64,000 nucleotides of DNA from JAWWPY01 sp964412845 (GTDB lineage Bacteria; Actinomycetota; Actinomycetes; Streptosporangiales; Streptosporangiaceae): positions 1-64,000 of the forward strand of contig CAYPQM010000006.1 in NCBI GenBank assembly GCA_964412845.1, written 5' to 3'. The notes under the pieces are model-generated. The model was given only the letters and a program-made list of their open reading frames with translations. It made no database searches and was not told the origin of the DNA. Positions 25,242 to 34,149 of this stretch are shown here, in pieces. Each line of letters begins with the position of its first letter. Within the stretch, counting starts at the first letter, position 1. The position numbers were made by a program, and so were the translations under genes.

Positions 25242-28200
25242 CTAGGGTGGCGGGCCGTAGCCGCCGCCGCCCGGGGTTTCCAGCACAAACACGTCGCCGA
25301 CCTCCACCGGGACCGAATCGCACCCGCGCATGGGCGTGACCGAGCCGTCGGCGCGGGCGACCCAGTGCCGGCCCAGGCCGCCCGGCCCGCCGCCCGCCAT
25401 CCCGTACGGCGGCACCCGGCGGTGGCTGCCCAGCGTCGTCACCGTCATCGGCTCAAGGAACCGCAGTTCGCGGCGGCCCCCGCAGCCTCCGTGCCACCGG
25501 CCCGCGCCGCCGCTGCCAGGCCGGATCGAGTACCGCTCCAGCCGCACCGGATAGCGCCATTCGAGCACCTCGGGGTCGGTGAGCCGGGAGTTGGTCATGT
25601 GCGTCTGCACCACGTCCGTGCCGGCGAAGCCGTCCCCGGCGCCGGATCCGCTGGCCACCGTCTCGTAATACTGGTACCGGTCGTTTCCGATGGTGATGTT
25701 GTTCATCGTGCCCGAGCCCTCGGCCATGATGCCCAGCGCGGCGTAGAGAGCGCCGGTAACGGCCTGCGAGGTCTCCACGTTGCCCGCGGCCACCGCGGCC
25801 GGGTAGGCCGGGGACAGCATCGAGCCGGGCGGGATGATCACCCGGACCGGTTTGAGGCAGCCCGAGTTCAGCGGGATCTCGTCGGCCACCAGCGTGCGGA
25901 ACACATAGAGCACCGCGGCCATGGCCACCGACGACGGGGCGTTGAAGTTGCCCGGCAGCTGGGCCGATGTGCCGGTGAAGTCGACCTCCGCCGAGCGGGC
26001 CGCCGCATCGACCCGGACAGCGACCTTGATCACGGCACCGTTGTCGAGTTCATAGGCGTACTCGCCGCCGCGCAGCCCCGGAATGACACGGCGGACGGCC
26101 TCCTCGGCGTTGTCCTGCACGTGCCCCATGTAGGCGTGGACCACGTCCAGGCCAAAATGTGCGGTCATCCGGCGGAGTTCCGCGGCCCCCTTCTCGTTGG
26201 CCGCGATCTGCGCCCGCAGGTCAGCCACGTTGACCAGAGGGTTTCGGGAGGGATACCGCGCCGAGCGGAGCAGATCGAGGGTCTCGGCCTCGCGCAGCGC
26301 CCCGCCCCGCACCAGCAGCCAGTTGTCGATGAGCACGCCCTCTTCCTCCACCCGCGTGCTGAACGCCGGCATCGAGCCCGGGGTGATCCCGCCGATCTCC
26401 GCATGGTGGCCGCGCGACGCGACGAAGAACAGGATCTCCCGGCCCGGGTCGTCGAACACCGGCGTGACCACCGTGACGTCGGGCAGGTGCGTGCCACCGT
26501 GGTACGGGTCGTTAAGCATGTAGACGTCGCCCGGCCGCATCTGGCCCGCGTTGCGCTGAGCGATGATCTTGATGCTCTCGCCCATCGAGCCCAGGTGCAC
26601 CGGCATATGCGGCGCATTGGCGATGAGGCCGCCGGCGGAGTCAAAGACCGCGCAGGAGAAGTCGAGCCGCTCCTTGATGTTCACCGAGTGCGCGGTGCTC
26701 CGCAGCCGCACCCCCATCTGCTCAGCGACCGACATGAACAAGTTGTTGAAGATCTCCAGCCTGACCGGATCCACCGCGGTCCCCGCGGAGCGCTGCGCCG
26801 GCCGGGTGCGCACCCGGGTGAGCAGCAGGTCACCGCGCCCGGTCAGCTCCGCCTGCCAGCCCGGCTCCAGCACCGTGGTGGCGAAATCCTCCACGATCAG
26901 GGCCGGCCCGGCGACCCGCTGGCCGGCCGGCAGATGCTGGCGGCGGACACAGGGCACGCTCAGCCAGCCCCCCGAGACGAACATCGGGACACGCGCAGCG
27001 GCACCCTCCGGCGCGGCACCCGGCACCGCGGCGCTGCCCGGCCCGGCCGCTAGTTCGGCCAGTACGGCCGAGGCGGCGGTGAGCTCCACGGACACGGCTT
27101 CCACCACGACCGGCTTGTCACGCATCAGAAAAGAGAAACTGCGCCGGTACGCCTCCTCGAAATCGCTGATCATGGCGGCCGCCGGGCCGAGCGGGACGCC
27201 GAGCGCGGTATCGGTCCCCTCGTACCTGAGGTGGGCCCGGCCCACGGACCGGACCTGGTCCTCGGGTACCCCCTCGTCCTTGAGCTCGGCCAGCGCCGCC
27301 GCCGTCAACCTGTCCGACACCTGGACCAGCTCAGGGAGCAGGTCATCGGACAACGGCGCCTCCACTGCGGACTCCCGCATCGCAGTCACCTCGGCCAGCC
27401 CCATCCCGTAGGCGGACAGCACCCCGGCGAGCGGGTGGATCAGCACTCTGGTCATGCCGAGCGCGTCGGCCACGGCGCAGGCGTGCTGGCCGCCCGCGCC
27501 GCCGAAGGTGGCCAGCACATAGGACGTGACGTCGTAGCCACGCTGCACCGAGATCTTCTTGATCGCGTTGGCCATGTTCGCCACCGCGATCTCCAGGAAG
27601 CCCGCGGCGACCTGCTCAGCCGATGCCGGGCCCGCAGTGGCCTGCCCGATCTCGCCCGCCAGGACCGCGAAGCGCTCCCGGACCACCCCGGCGTCAAGCG
27701 CCTGGTCGCCGCGGACGCCGAACACCCGGGGGAAATGATCCGGCTGGATGCGGCCCAGCATGATGTTGGCGTCCGTCACGGTCAGCGGGCCGCCGCGCCG
27801 GTACGCCGCCGGGCCAGGATCCGCCCCGGCCGAATCGGGGCCGACCCGGTACCTGCTGCCATCGAAATGCAGGACCGAGCCGCCCCCGGCGGCCACCGTG
27901 TGGATGCTCAGCATCGGGGCCCGCATCCGCACCCCGGCGACCAGGGTCTCGTACTGCCGCTCGAACTCGCCCGCGTAGTGCGACACGTCCGTCGAGGTGC
28001 CGCCCATATCGAAGCCGATCACTGCCCCGAAACCGGCCGCCTCGGCAGTGCGGGCCATGCCGACGATGCCGCCGGCCGGCCCGGACAGGATCGAGTCCTT
28101 GCCGCGGAACAGATGCGCGTCGGTAAGGCCGCCGCCCGACTGCATGAACTGCAGCCGGACCCCGCCCAGTTCGCCCGCCACCTGATCGACGTAGCGCCGC

Positions 28201-28856
28201 AGGATCGGCGACAGGTAGGCGTCCACCAGGGTGGTGTCACCGCGCGAGACCAGCTTCATCAGCGGGCTCGTGGCGTGCGACTCCGACACCTGGGTGTAGC
28301 CGATCTGCCGGGCGATCCCGCCGATCAATGCCTCGTGCCGGGGGTACCGGTAGCCGTGCATGCCGACCACGGCGACCGAACGGAAACCCTCGTCGTAGGC
28401 GGCGCGCAGGTCAGCGGCCACCGCGTGCTCGTCGAGCGGGCGGATGACCTCGCCGTGCGCGCCGATCCGCTCATCCGCCTCGATCACCCGTGAATACAGC
28501 ATCTCCGGCCGGATGATCTGCCGGTCGAAGATCCGCGGCCGGTCCTGGTAGGCGATCCGCAGTGCGTCGGCGAAGCCACGGGTGATGACCAGGACCGTCG
28601 GCTCACCCTTGCGCTCCAGCAGCGCGTTGGTGGCCACGGTGGTGCCTAGACGGACCACGGCGATCCGTGCTGGCGGAATGGGGTTGGCATCTGGTACGCC
28701 GAGCAGGCGGCGGATTCCTTCGACCGCGGGATCCTGGTAGCGGCCGGGGTCCTGGGACAGCAGCTTGCAGACCGTGAGCCCGCCGTCCGGCCGGCGGGCG
28801 ACCACATCGGTGAACGTGCCGCCCCGGTCGATCCAGAACTCCCACTGGCCGCTCAT
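25242..28856 (-). CDS. 5-oxoprolinase/hydantoinase (HyuA-HyuB fused)
   Basis: 1204 residues, the usual length of full 5-oxoprolinases that fuse both subunits. The HyuA part (about 1-690) has WIDRGGTFTDVVA at the N-terminus and GFDMGGTSTDVSHYAG; the HyuB part (about 690-1204) has the RLEIFNNLFMSVAEQMG start, LNDPYHGGTHLPDVT and a final TPGGGGYG. Uses ATP to open cyclic amides such as 5-oxoproline or hydantoins in the cytoplasm. Start ATG at 28856. It stands alone, so the precise substrate (pyroglutamate or other) is open. Confidence 0.92.
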   Translation of the reverse strand: MSGQWEFWIDRGGTFTDVVARRPDGGLTVCKLLSQDPGRYQDPAVEGIRRLLGVPDANPIPPARIAVVRLGTTVATNALLERKGEPTVLVITRGFADALRIAYQDRPRIFDRQIIRPEMLYSRVIEADERIGAHGEVIRPLDEHAVAADLRAAYDEGFRSVAVVGMHGYRYPRHEALIGGIARQIGYTQVSESHATSPLMKLVSRGDTTLVDAYLSPILRRYVDQVAGELGGVRLQFMQSGGGLTDAHLFRGKDSILSGPAGGIVGMARTAEAAGFGAVIGFDMGGTSTDVSHYAGEFERQYETLVAGVRMRAPMLSIHTVAAGGGSVLHFDGSRYRVGPDSAGADPGPAAYRRGGPLTVTDANIMLGRIQPDHFPRVFGVRGDQALDAGVVRERFAVLAGEIGQATAGPASAEQVAAGFLEIAVANMANAIKKISVQRGYDVTSYVLATFGGAGGQHACAVADALGMTRVLIHPLAGVLSAYGMGLAEVTAMRESAVEAPLSDDLLPELVQVSDRLTAAALAELKDEGVPEDQVRSVGRAHLRYEGTDTALGVPLGPAAAMISDFEEAYRRSFSFLMRDKPVVVEAVSVELTAASAVLAELAAGPGSAAVPGAAPEGAAARVPMFVSGGWLSVPCVRRQHLPAGQRVAGPALIVEDFATTVLEPGWQAELTGRGDLLLTRVRTRPAQRSAGTAVDPVRLEIFNNLFMSVAEQMGVRLRSTAHSVNIKERLDFSCAVFDSAGGLIANAPHMPVHLGSMGESIKIIAQRNAGQMRPGDVYMLNDPYHGGTHLPDVTVVTPVFDDPGREILFFVASRGHHAEIGGITPGSMPAFSTRVEEEGVLIDNWLLVRGGALREAETLDLLRSARYPSRNPLVNVADLRAQIAANEKGAAELRRMTAHFGLDVVHAYMGHVQDNAEEAVRRVIPGLRGGEYAYELDNGAVIKVAVRVDAAARSAEVDFTGTSAQLPGNFNAPSSVAMAAVLYVFRTLVADEIPLNSGCLKPVRVIIPPGSMLSPAYPAAVAAGNVETSQAVTGALYAALGIMAEGSGTMNNITIGNDRYQYYETVASGSGAGDGFAGTDVVQTHMTNSRLTDPEVLEWRYPVRLERYSIRPGSGGAGRWHGGCGGRRELRFLEPMTVTTLGSHRRVPPYGMAGGGPGGLGRHWVARADGSVTPMRGCDSVPVEVGDVFVLETPGGGGYGPPP

Positions 28857-28877
28857 CCGACCAGCTTGCCAGCGGCC

Positions 28878-30479
28878 CTACCGCTTCACCAGGACACGGC
28901 CCAGGCCGGACAGTGCCTCATTCACGTCAGCGAGATCGAAGGCGGCCGGGTCGAAGCCGTCGGCGGAGTCCAGGCCCAGCCAGTCCAGCCGGCCGCGATG
29001 CTCCTGGTGACCGGGATCCGCCAGGACCTCCAGCAGGTACTCGTAGCCCCAGATCCCGCCGCTGTCCTCGGGCGGGCCGGCCCGGCGGCCAGCGGTGCAC
29101 CGCGGATAGGCCAGGCCCGGCTCGGCGGCCAGCACGTCCTCGACCGTGATGTCGTGGGCCCAGTCGTCACCAAAGTCGTAGGTGTACCGGATGCGGCCGC
29201 CGGTCAGCGCGACATCGGACAGCTGCTTCGCGGCGGCGCTGCGGTGCCCGAGTTCAGGGTCGGCGGTGCCGTACTCGCCGGCCGGCGTGCTGAAGACCCA
29301 CATGTGGTAGTCCGCCCAGCCGAACGCTTCCTGGATGGCGAGATGCAGCCGGTCCAGGGTGATGTCGGAGGGTACCTCCAGGCGACGCCAGATCGGCGGC
29401 TTGGCGCCGCGCAGGGTGATCTTCAGCTGGTGGACGGTGCGGCCGGCCAGGCTTCTGCCCCCGGATCCGCGCGCCGCGTCCCGCCCAGCCGGCCTGGCCC
29501 CGGCCGCTGACCGCTGGACGGCGGGGGGCTGGACGGCGGACGGCTCGACGGCAGAGGGCTGGACGGCAGGGGGCAGCAGGTCCACCCGCGCCCGCAGCAG
29601 GTCCAGGAAGTCGCCGACATCCTCGACCTGATCCTCCTCGACCGGGCACGGCGGCCTGGTGAGCGCCTGGCGCAGGATCGTGCCCGCCTCAGCCGGCGCG
29701 TAGTCGCGGAACTCCAGCCCGAACTGCTGGGCGGCTCGCTGGTATCTGGCCCGGATCCAGTCCGGGCGGTCGGTGGGGAAGCAATCCTTCACACCGCCAC
29801 CGAGTTCGTGATCGATCAGTACCACCATGGCGTGCCGTTTGCGGCCGTAGCTGAAGGTCAGCGCGATCGACTCCTGTGCGCCAAGCTCGTCCGAGTAGCC
29901 GAAGATCCGGCCCACTCGCGGCGTGCCGAGTCCGGCCACCCAGGGCCGGTCGGCCAGCCCGGCCGCGATCAGCCGGTCAGCGGCAGCCGCCGCCACGGGC
30001 CTGATCTCGGGCGGCGCGAGCACCGCCAGGACCCGCAGCATGGCCAGGGCCTGCGCAGTGCCGTAATCGCCGGCTTGCTCGATGAGATCGGTGAGCAGGT
30101 CGGGCAGCATCAGGTCGGCCGGCAGGCTCTGGCGGATCATGCCGAGGAACTCGGCACCGGACAACTCCGCGCTCAGCGGGTCGCACCCGGCCTGCAACGT
30201 GGGCGTCCAGCCGTCGAGCAACCCGGCCAGGGATTCCTCAGGCTCCGGCAGCAGCCCCATGTCCAGCAGGGCGCCGAGGGCATCATCCAGGTCGTCGGAC
30301 GCGTCCAGCGCCTTCAGCACGTCCGCTGACGCACCGGACGCGACGAACTGCGCACGCAATTCAGCCAGCTCGGGGTCACCGGACTGGCCGTCGGCTGGGC
30401 CGCCACCGTGGACGAGCGTCAGCCGCGGACCCCCGTCCTGCTTCTTGGTCACCCGCCGGGTATTCGACACCCTTGCCAT
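28878..30479 (-). CDS. Plasmid pRiA4b ORF-3 family protein
   Basis: The C-terminal region has the family pattern HQLKITLRGAKPPIWRRLEV, DRLHLAIQEAFGWADYHMWVF, then YTYDFGDDWAHDI and a later CTAGRRAGPPEDSGG. The N-terminal half is a helical region with no recognised domain. Annotated from the ATG at 30479 (MARVSNTRR); the frame stays open to 30614, but that part is low complexity. The family is linked by name to a plasmid ORF and to mobile-element passengers; its function is unknown. No transposase is nearby. Confidence 0.78.
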   Translation of the reverse strand: MARVSNTRRVTKKQDGGPRLTLVHGGGPADGQSGDPELAELRAQFVASGASADVLKALDASDDLDDALGALLDMGLLPEPEESLAGLLDGWTPTLQAGCDPLSAELSGAEFLGMIRQSLPADLMLPDLLTDLIEQAGDYGTAQALAMLRVLAVLAPPEIRPVAAAAADRLIAAGLADRPWVAGLGTPRVGRIFGYSDELGAQESIALTFSYGRKRHAMVVLIDHELGGGVKDCFPTDRPDWIRARYQRAAQQFGLEFRDYAPAEAGTILRQALTRPPCPVEEDQVEDVGDFLDLLRARVDLLPPAVQPSAVEPSAVQPPAVQRSAAGARPAGRDAARGSGGRSLAGRTVHQLKITLRGAKPPIWRRLEVPSDITLDRLHLAIQEAFGWADYHMWVFSTPAGEYGTADPELGHRSAAAKQLSDVALTGGRIRYTYDFGDDWAHDITVEDVLAAEPGLAYPRCTAGRRAGPPEDSGGIWGYEYLLEVLADPGHQEHRGRLDWLGLDSADGFDPAAFDLADVNEALSGLGRVLVKR

Positions 30480-30673
30480 GCTGCCAGGAATGCGGCGCAG
30501 AGGCCGGCCGCTCGCGTTCATCGTCGACGGCAATCTCGGTCCCGGCGGGCCGCGCAGGCGGAGCTGCTGGCCGGCTGACCGATGGTGCTCATCGGGACCC
30601 GGGGCCGCGATCATGGGTACGGATCCGGGGTAACTAGCGGGCTAGGTGATCACACCTGCTGAGGAGGCACGAC

Positions 30674-31963
30674 GTGAGCAGCACCCGGCCAGCCAACCCG
30701 GAGGCCATCTTCACCTACGGGGCGCCGCAGCTGAAGTTCGGCCCCGGTGCCTCCGATGAGATCGGCTTCGACCTGAGCCAGTACGGGGTCAGCCGCGCGC
30801 TGGTGGTGACCGACCCGGGCGTCGCCGCAACCGGCACCCCGCAGCGGGTGGCCGACCAGATGGCCCAGTTCGGCATCGAGGCCCAGGTTTTCGACGGTGT
30901 CCACGTGGAGCCGACGGACGAGAGCATGAACGCCGCGATCGCCGCTGCGAGACAGAGCGGCCCCTGGGACGCCTTCGTCGCGGTCGGCGGCGGCTCCAGC
31001 ATCGACACCGCGAAAGCAATCAACCTGCTGCTGTCCAACCCGGGTGAGCTGATGGACTACATCAACGTGCCGGTCGGCCAGGGCACCGCGCCGGTCAACG
31101 CGCTCAAGCCGCTGGTCGCGGTGCCGACCACCACGGGCACGGGCGCGGAATCCACCACAGTCTGCGTGCTTGACGTGCTCTCCCAGCACGTCAAGACCGG
31201 TATCAGCCATGCCCGGCTGCGGCCCACCCTGGCCGTGGTCGACCCGCTGCTGACCCTGACCCAGCCGGCCGGCGTCACCGCCGCGGCGGGCATGGACATC
31301 CTCTGCCACGCGCTGGAGAGCTACACGGCGCGCTGGTACACCGCCAACGAGCGCAAGCGGCCGGAGCAGCGGGTGCCCTACTGCGGCGCGAACCCGGTCT
31401 CGGACATGTGGGCGGAGAAGGCGATGGGGTTGCTCGCGACCTCGTTCCGGACCGCCGTCCGCCATGGTGAGGACCTCGCGGCCCGGGCCGACATGGCGAT
31501 CGCGGCGACGTTCGCCGGGATGGGCTTCGGCAACGCCGGCGTGCACCTCCCGCACGCCAACGCCTACCCGATCGCCGGGCAGGTCCGCGATTTCCATGCC
31601 CAGGACTACCCGGCCGCCGAGGCGATGGTGCCGCACGGCATGTCGGTCGCGCTGACCGCGCCCGAGGCGTTCCGGTTCACCTTCGGCTCCTCTCCTGAGC
31701 GGCATCTGCGCGCCGCGGAACTGCTCGCGCCGGGCGGTAGGCGGCCGTCCCGGGACGCGGAATTCCTGCCTTTCGTGCTCATGGACCTGATGAAGGACAT
31801 CGGCATTCCCAACGGGATCGGCGCCGTCGGCTTCAGGCCCGGTGATGTGCCCGAACTGGTCGAGGGGACCATGAAGCAGCAGCGACTGCTGGCCACCTGC
31901 CCGAAGCCGGTCACCGAGGACGACATCGCCGGGATCTTCACCCGGTCCATGGAGCTCTGGTAA
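30674..31963 (+). CDS. Iron-type (group III) alcohol dehydrogenase family protein
   Basis: 429 residues; GTG start with GAGGAGG at 30661-30667. NAD-binding VGGGSSIDTAKA, PTTTGTGAE, and the metal-ligand region GMDILCHALES followed by FGNAGVHLPHANAY. The extra loop after ARWYTANERKRPEQ and the overall length are like the hydroxyacid-oxoacid transhydrogenase (ADHFE1-like) branch. Single gene, convergent with the GH99-like gene. The substrate is not certain. Confidence 0.9.
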   Translation: MSSTRPANPEAIFTYGAPQLKFGPGASDEIGFDLSQYGVSRALVVTDPGVAATGTPQRVADQMAQFGIEAQVFDGVHVEPTDESMNAAIAAARQSGPWDAFVAVGGGSSIDTAKAINLLLSNPGELMDYINVPVGQGTAPVNALKPLVAVPTTTGTGAESTTVCVLDVLSQHVKTGISHARLRPTLAVVDPLLTLTQPAGVTAAAGMDILCHALESYTARWYTANERKRPEQRVPYCGANPVSDMWAEKAMGLLATSFRTAVRHGEDLAARADMAIAATFAGMGFGNAGVHLPHANAYPIAGQVRDFHAQDYPAAEAMVPHGMSVALTAPEAFRFTFGSSPERHLRAAELLAPGGRRPSRDAEFLPFVLMDLMKDIGIPNGIGAVGFRPGDVPELVEGTMKQQRLLATCPKPVTEDDIAGIFTRSMELW

Positions 31964-32007
31964 CCGTGGCCATCCACCAGGTCCGGCGCGACGCAGGCCC
32001 AGCTTCG

Positions 32008-32025
32008 CGGCGGCTCAGGCCGCCG
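32008..32025. terminator. Hairpin between convergent genes
   Basis: A CGGCGGC/GCCGCCG 7-bp stem with a TCAG loop lies at the 3' ends of the convergent alcohol dehydrogenase and GH99-like genes and overlaps the latter's stop codon. Confidence 0.45.
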
Positions 32026-33073
32026 GGCTGATCAGGCCCTTCAACACATTGAGGTAGGTGGAGCCGAAGTTCACCGAGGGTTCCATGTAGGTGTTCTCAG
32101 TCCACTCGTTCCAGCTGATCAGGCCCAGGATGTCCGGCGCGGATGCGGCCGCGAGCGCATACTCGCTCTTCAGGGTGCTCCCGTTGCTGCGCGGGACGAT
32201 GAGATGCCCGCCGATGAGGGTGGCATTGAATCCCGGTGCGAAAGGAGCAATCCAGACTCCGTTCTTCTGGTGCACCGCCGCGCCCATGCTGGCGAGCTTG
32301 GCCCCTGCTTGCGGGCTGGTCGCCGGGTTATTCGAGGACCAGTAGTAGGCGTCACCGTCCGTGACCGCGGCGAGCCGCTGGTATTCCGCGACATTGTTGC
32401 CAGTGCTGAGCACCAGGACCCGGCTGCGCACAGGACTGGTCACGCTGGCCACGGACGCCGGGGAGTAGCGCTGCGTCCCGTCCCAGGCCGTCAGCACCTT
32501 CCCGTTGATGGTGTACCAGGCCGGATTGCTGGCATAGGTGGCCACGAAGTACGTGTAATCGGCCGCGACAATCGACACCGAGACTGGCTGTTTCGCCGCA
32601 TTGATGCTCTCGTAGAACAGGGCCAGCTTGAAGTTATTCTGGTTGGCCGCGCTCTCGACCTCCGGGAGGATTTTCCGGTAGGTCGCGGTGTCCTTCCAGC
32701 TGACCAGGAAGCCGGTAATCCCCGCTGCCTTGGCCTGCACGATCTGGGAGTTGATGACGGCCGGGTCCATGCTGTTGTAGTTGCCGGGGAACGGCTGGAC
32801 CGGATGGTCAAGCTTGTTGGTCGACCAGTAGGAACCCTGCATCCACATGTAGTAGTAGGCGAATACCGGTGCGGTACCGGGAGCCGGGGACGAACTGGAC
32901 GCCGAGGCCGATGGAGCGGGCACGGCCGCGCAGGGGATGGCGAATGCCGAACCGTGCCGCGCGCAGGGCTGCTCAGCGGACGCGCCGCTGCGTGCGGTCT
33001 GGCCGCAGGCGGCCAGGGCAACAGCCGTCACGGCGAGAATCGCGGGCACGGCGAAGATCGATGGCCTAGACAT
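32015..33073 (-). CDS. GH99/GH71-like glycosidase lipoprotein
   Basis: The start is the ATG at 33073 with GGAGGAG about 6 nt upstream. A signal peptide ends in the lipobox LAAC, so the protein is secreted and lipid-anchored. After a Ser/Ala/Pro linker comes a barrel-like domain with APVFAYYYMWMQGSYW, ITGFLVSWKDT, and LGLISWNEWTENTYMEPS near the end, the pattern of GH99-like (endo-mannosidase-type) proteins. It may act on extracellular mannan or another glycan. An AT-richer promoter area lies upstream (33074-33180). Confidence 0.8.
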   Translation of the reverse strand: MSRPSIFAVPAILAVTAVALAACGQTARSGASAEQPCARHGSAFAIPCAAVPAPSASASSSSPAPGTAPVFAYYYMWMQGSYWSTNKLDHPVQPFPGNYNSMDPAVINSQIVQAKAAGITGFLVSWKDTATYRKILPEVESAANQNNFKLALFYESINAAKQPVSVSIVAADYTYFVATYASNPAWYTINGKVLTAWDGTQRYSPASVASVTSPVRSRVLVLSTGNNVAEYQRLAAVTDGDAYYWSSNNPATSPQAGAKLASMGAAVHQKNGVWIAPFAPGFNATLIGGHLIVPRSNGSTLKSEYALAAASAPDILGLISWNEWTENTYMEPSVNFGSTYLNVLKGLISPAA

Positions 33074-33288
33074 CCCGGCTCCTCCAATTACGTTAAGCGC
33101 CCTTTCTGTCACTCTACGTTATGAAGATTCTCCGTAATCCCCCCAATACGGTCTTAACAGGGGGAGATGGGTGGCATTTCCGCACCCGCGGAAACGCCGG
33201 CATCAGGCAGTCGGCGGCTGGATCGGGAAGCGCGGGAAGGCCGGGAGCCCGGGGGCCAGGAGCCCCCGAAGATCGGGGAACTGGAAGA

Positions 33289-34149
33289 TCAGGAAACGAT
33301 GTCCTTGCCGCGGAACCGGCGGAAGGCCAGGGCGAGCAGCAGGATCGCATAGCACACCGACACCGAGCTTCCCTCGATCATGCCGGTCCAGGTGATCTGC
33401 GACTGCAACGCGTCCAGCCACGCGAATTGCCAGTGGGTCGGTAGGATCTGCCGCCACGAACCGAGCGCCGTCACCTCATCCAGGATGTTGCTGATGATCA
33501 CCAGTCCCACGGCGCCGCCGACCGCGCCGAGCGGCGAGTCGGTGGACACCGAGAGCAGGAAGGCAAGGCCAGCCACCACCAGCTCGGTGATCAGCACATA
33601 TCCCAGCACCACCGCCAGCCGGCCGAGCGCCGCCCCGTCCGGCAGCGCCACGCCGGTGACGGGCAGCCGCAGCGGGTGCCAGGCGAACGCGACGGTGCCC
33701 GCCAGCAGCGACATGACCGGCAGGCAGGTGACCGCCACGGCCGAATAGACCAGCGCCACGGCCAGCTTCTGCCGCAGCAGCCGGGCCCGCGGCACCGGCG
33801 CGGCCAGCAGGTAACGCAGCGACGACCAGCTGGCCTCGCTCGCCACGGTGTCCCCGCAGAACAACGCCACCGCGACCACCAGCAGGAAACCCGCGGAAAC
33901 AAAGATGCTGAACGCGGCGAAGTTGAGCCCACCTTGGGTGGCGATGACGACCAGCCCAGGAGTCCCGTTGTCCGCCGACGTAGGGCCGCTGAGCTCAAAG
34001 GCGCCGACGAGTATCCAGGGCAGGACGAGCAGCAGGCCGAACGCGATCATCGTCCGGCGGCGCCGCAGCTGGCGGACGAACTCCACGCTGAAAGGCAGGG
34101 TGTGCCGCGGGTTGTAGCCCGGCGCGCTCACGTTCACGCTCGCCGCCAT
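33289..34149 (-). CDS. ABC-2-type transporter permease
   Basis: 286 residues with about six hydrophobic segments (around 34-54, 82-102, 125-150, 175-200, 205-225, 255-275), the usual form of an ABC-2 export permease. Its ATG overlaps the stop of the upstream hydrolase/ABC-ATPase gene (TGATG), so the two are translated together and form one transporter. Confidence 0.86.
   Translation of the reverse strand: MAASVNVSAPGYNPRHTLPFSVEFVRQLRRRRTMIAFGLLLVLPWILVGAFELSGPTSADNGTPGLVVIATQGGLNFAAFSIFVSAGFLLVVAVALFCGDTVASEASWSSLRYLLAAPVPRARLLRQKLAVALVYSAVAVTCLPVMSLLAGTVAFAWHPLRLPVTGVALPDGAALGRLAVVLGYVLITELVVAGLAFLLSVSTDSPLGAVGGAVGLVIISNILDEVTALGSWRQILPTHWQFAWLDALQSQITWTGMIEGSSVSVCYAILLLALAFRRFRGKDIVS

Noticed and set aside
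25365..27053. 562-residue plus-strand frame opposite the 5-oxoprolinase
   Set aside because: Antisense to strong HyuB homology; composition is His/Arg/Gly-rich without pattern.
28878..30479. pRiA4b ORF-3 family gene as evidence for a mobile element
   Set aside because: No transposase, terminal repeats or target duplication were seen near it.
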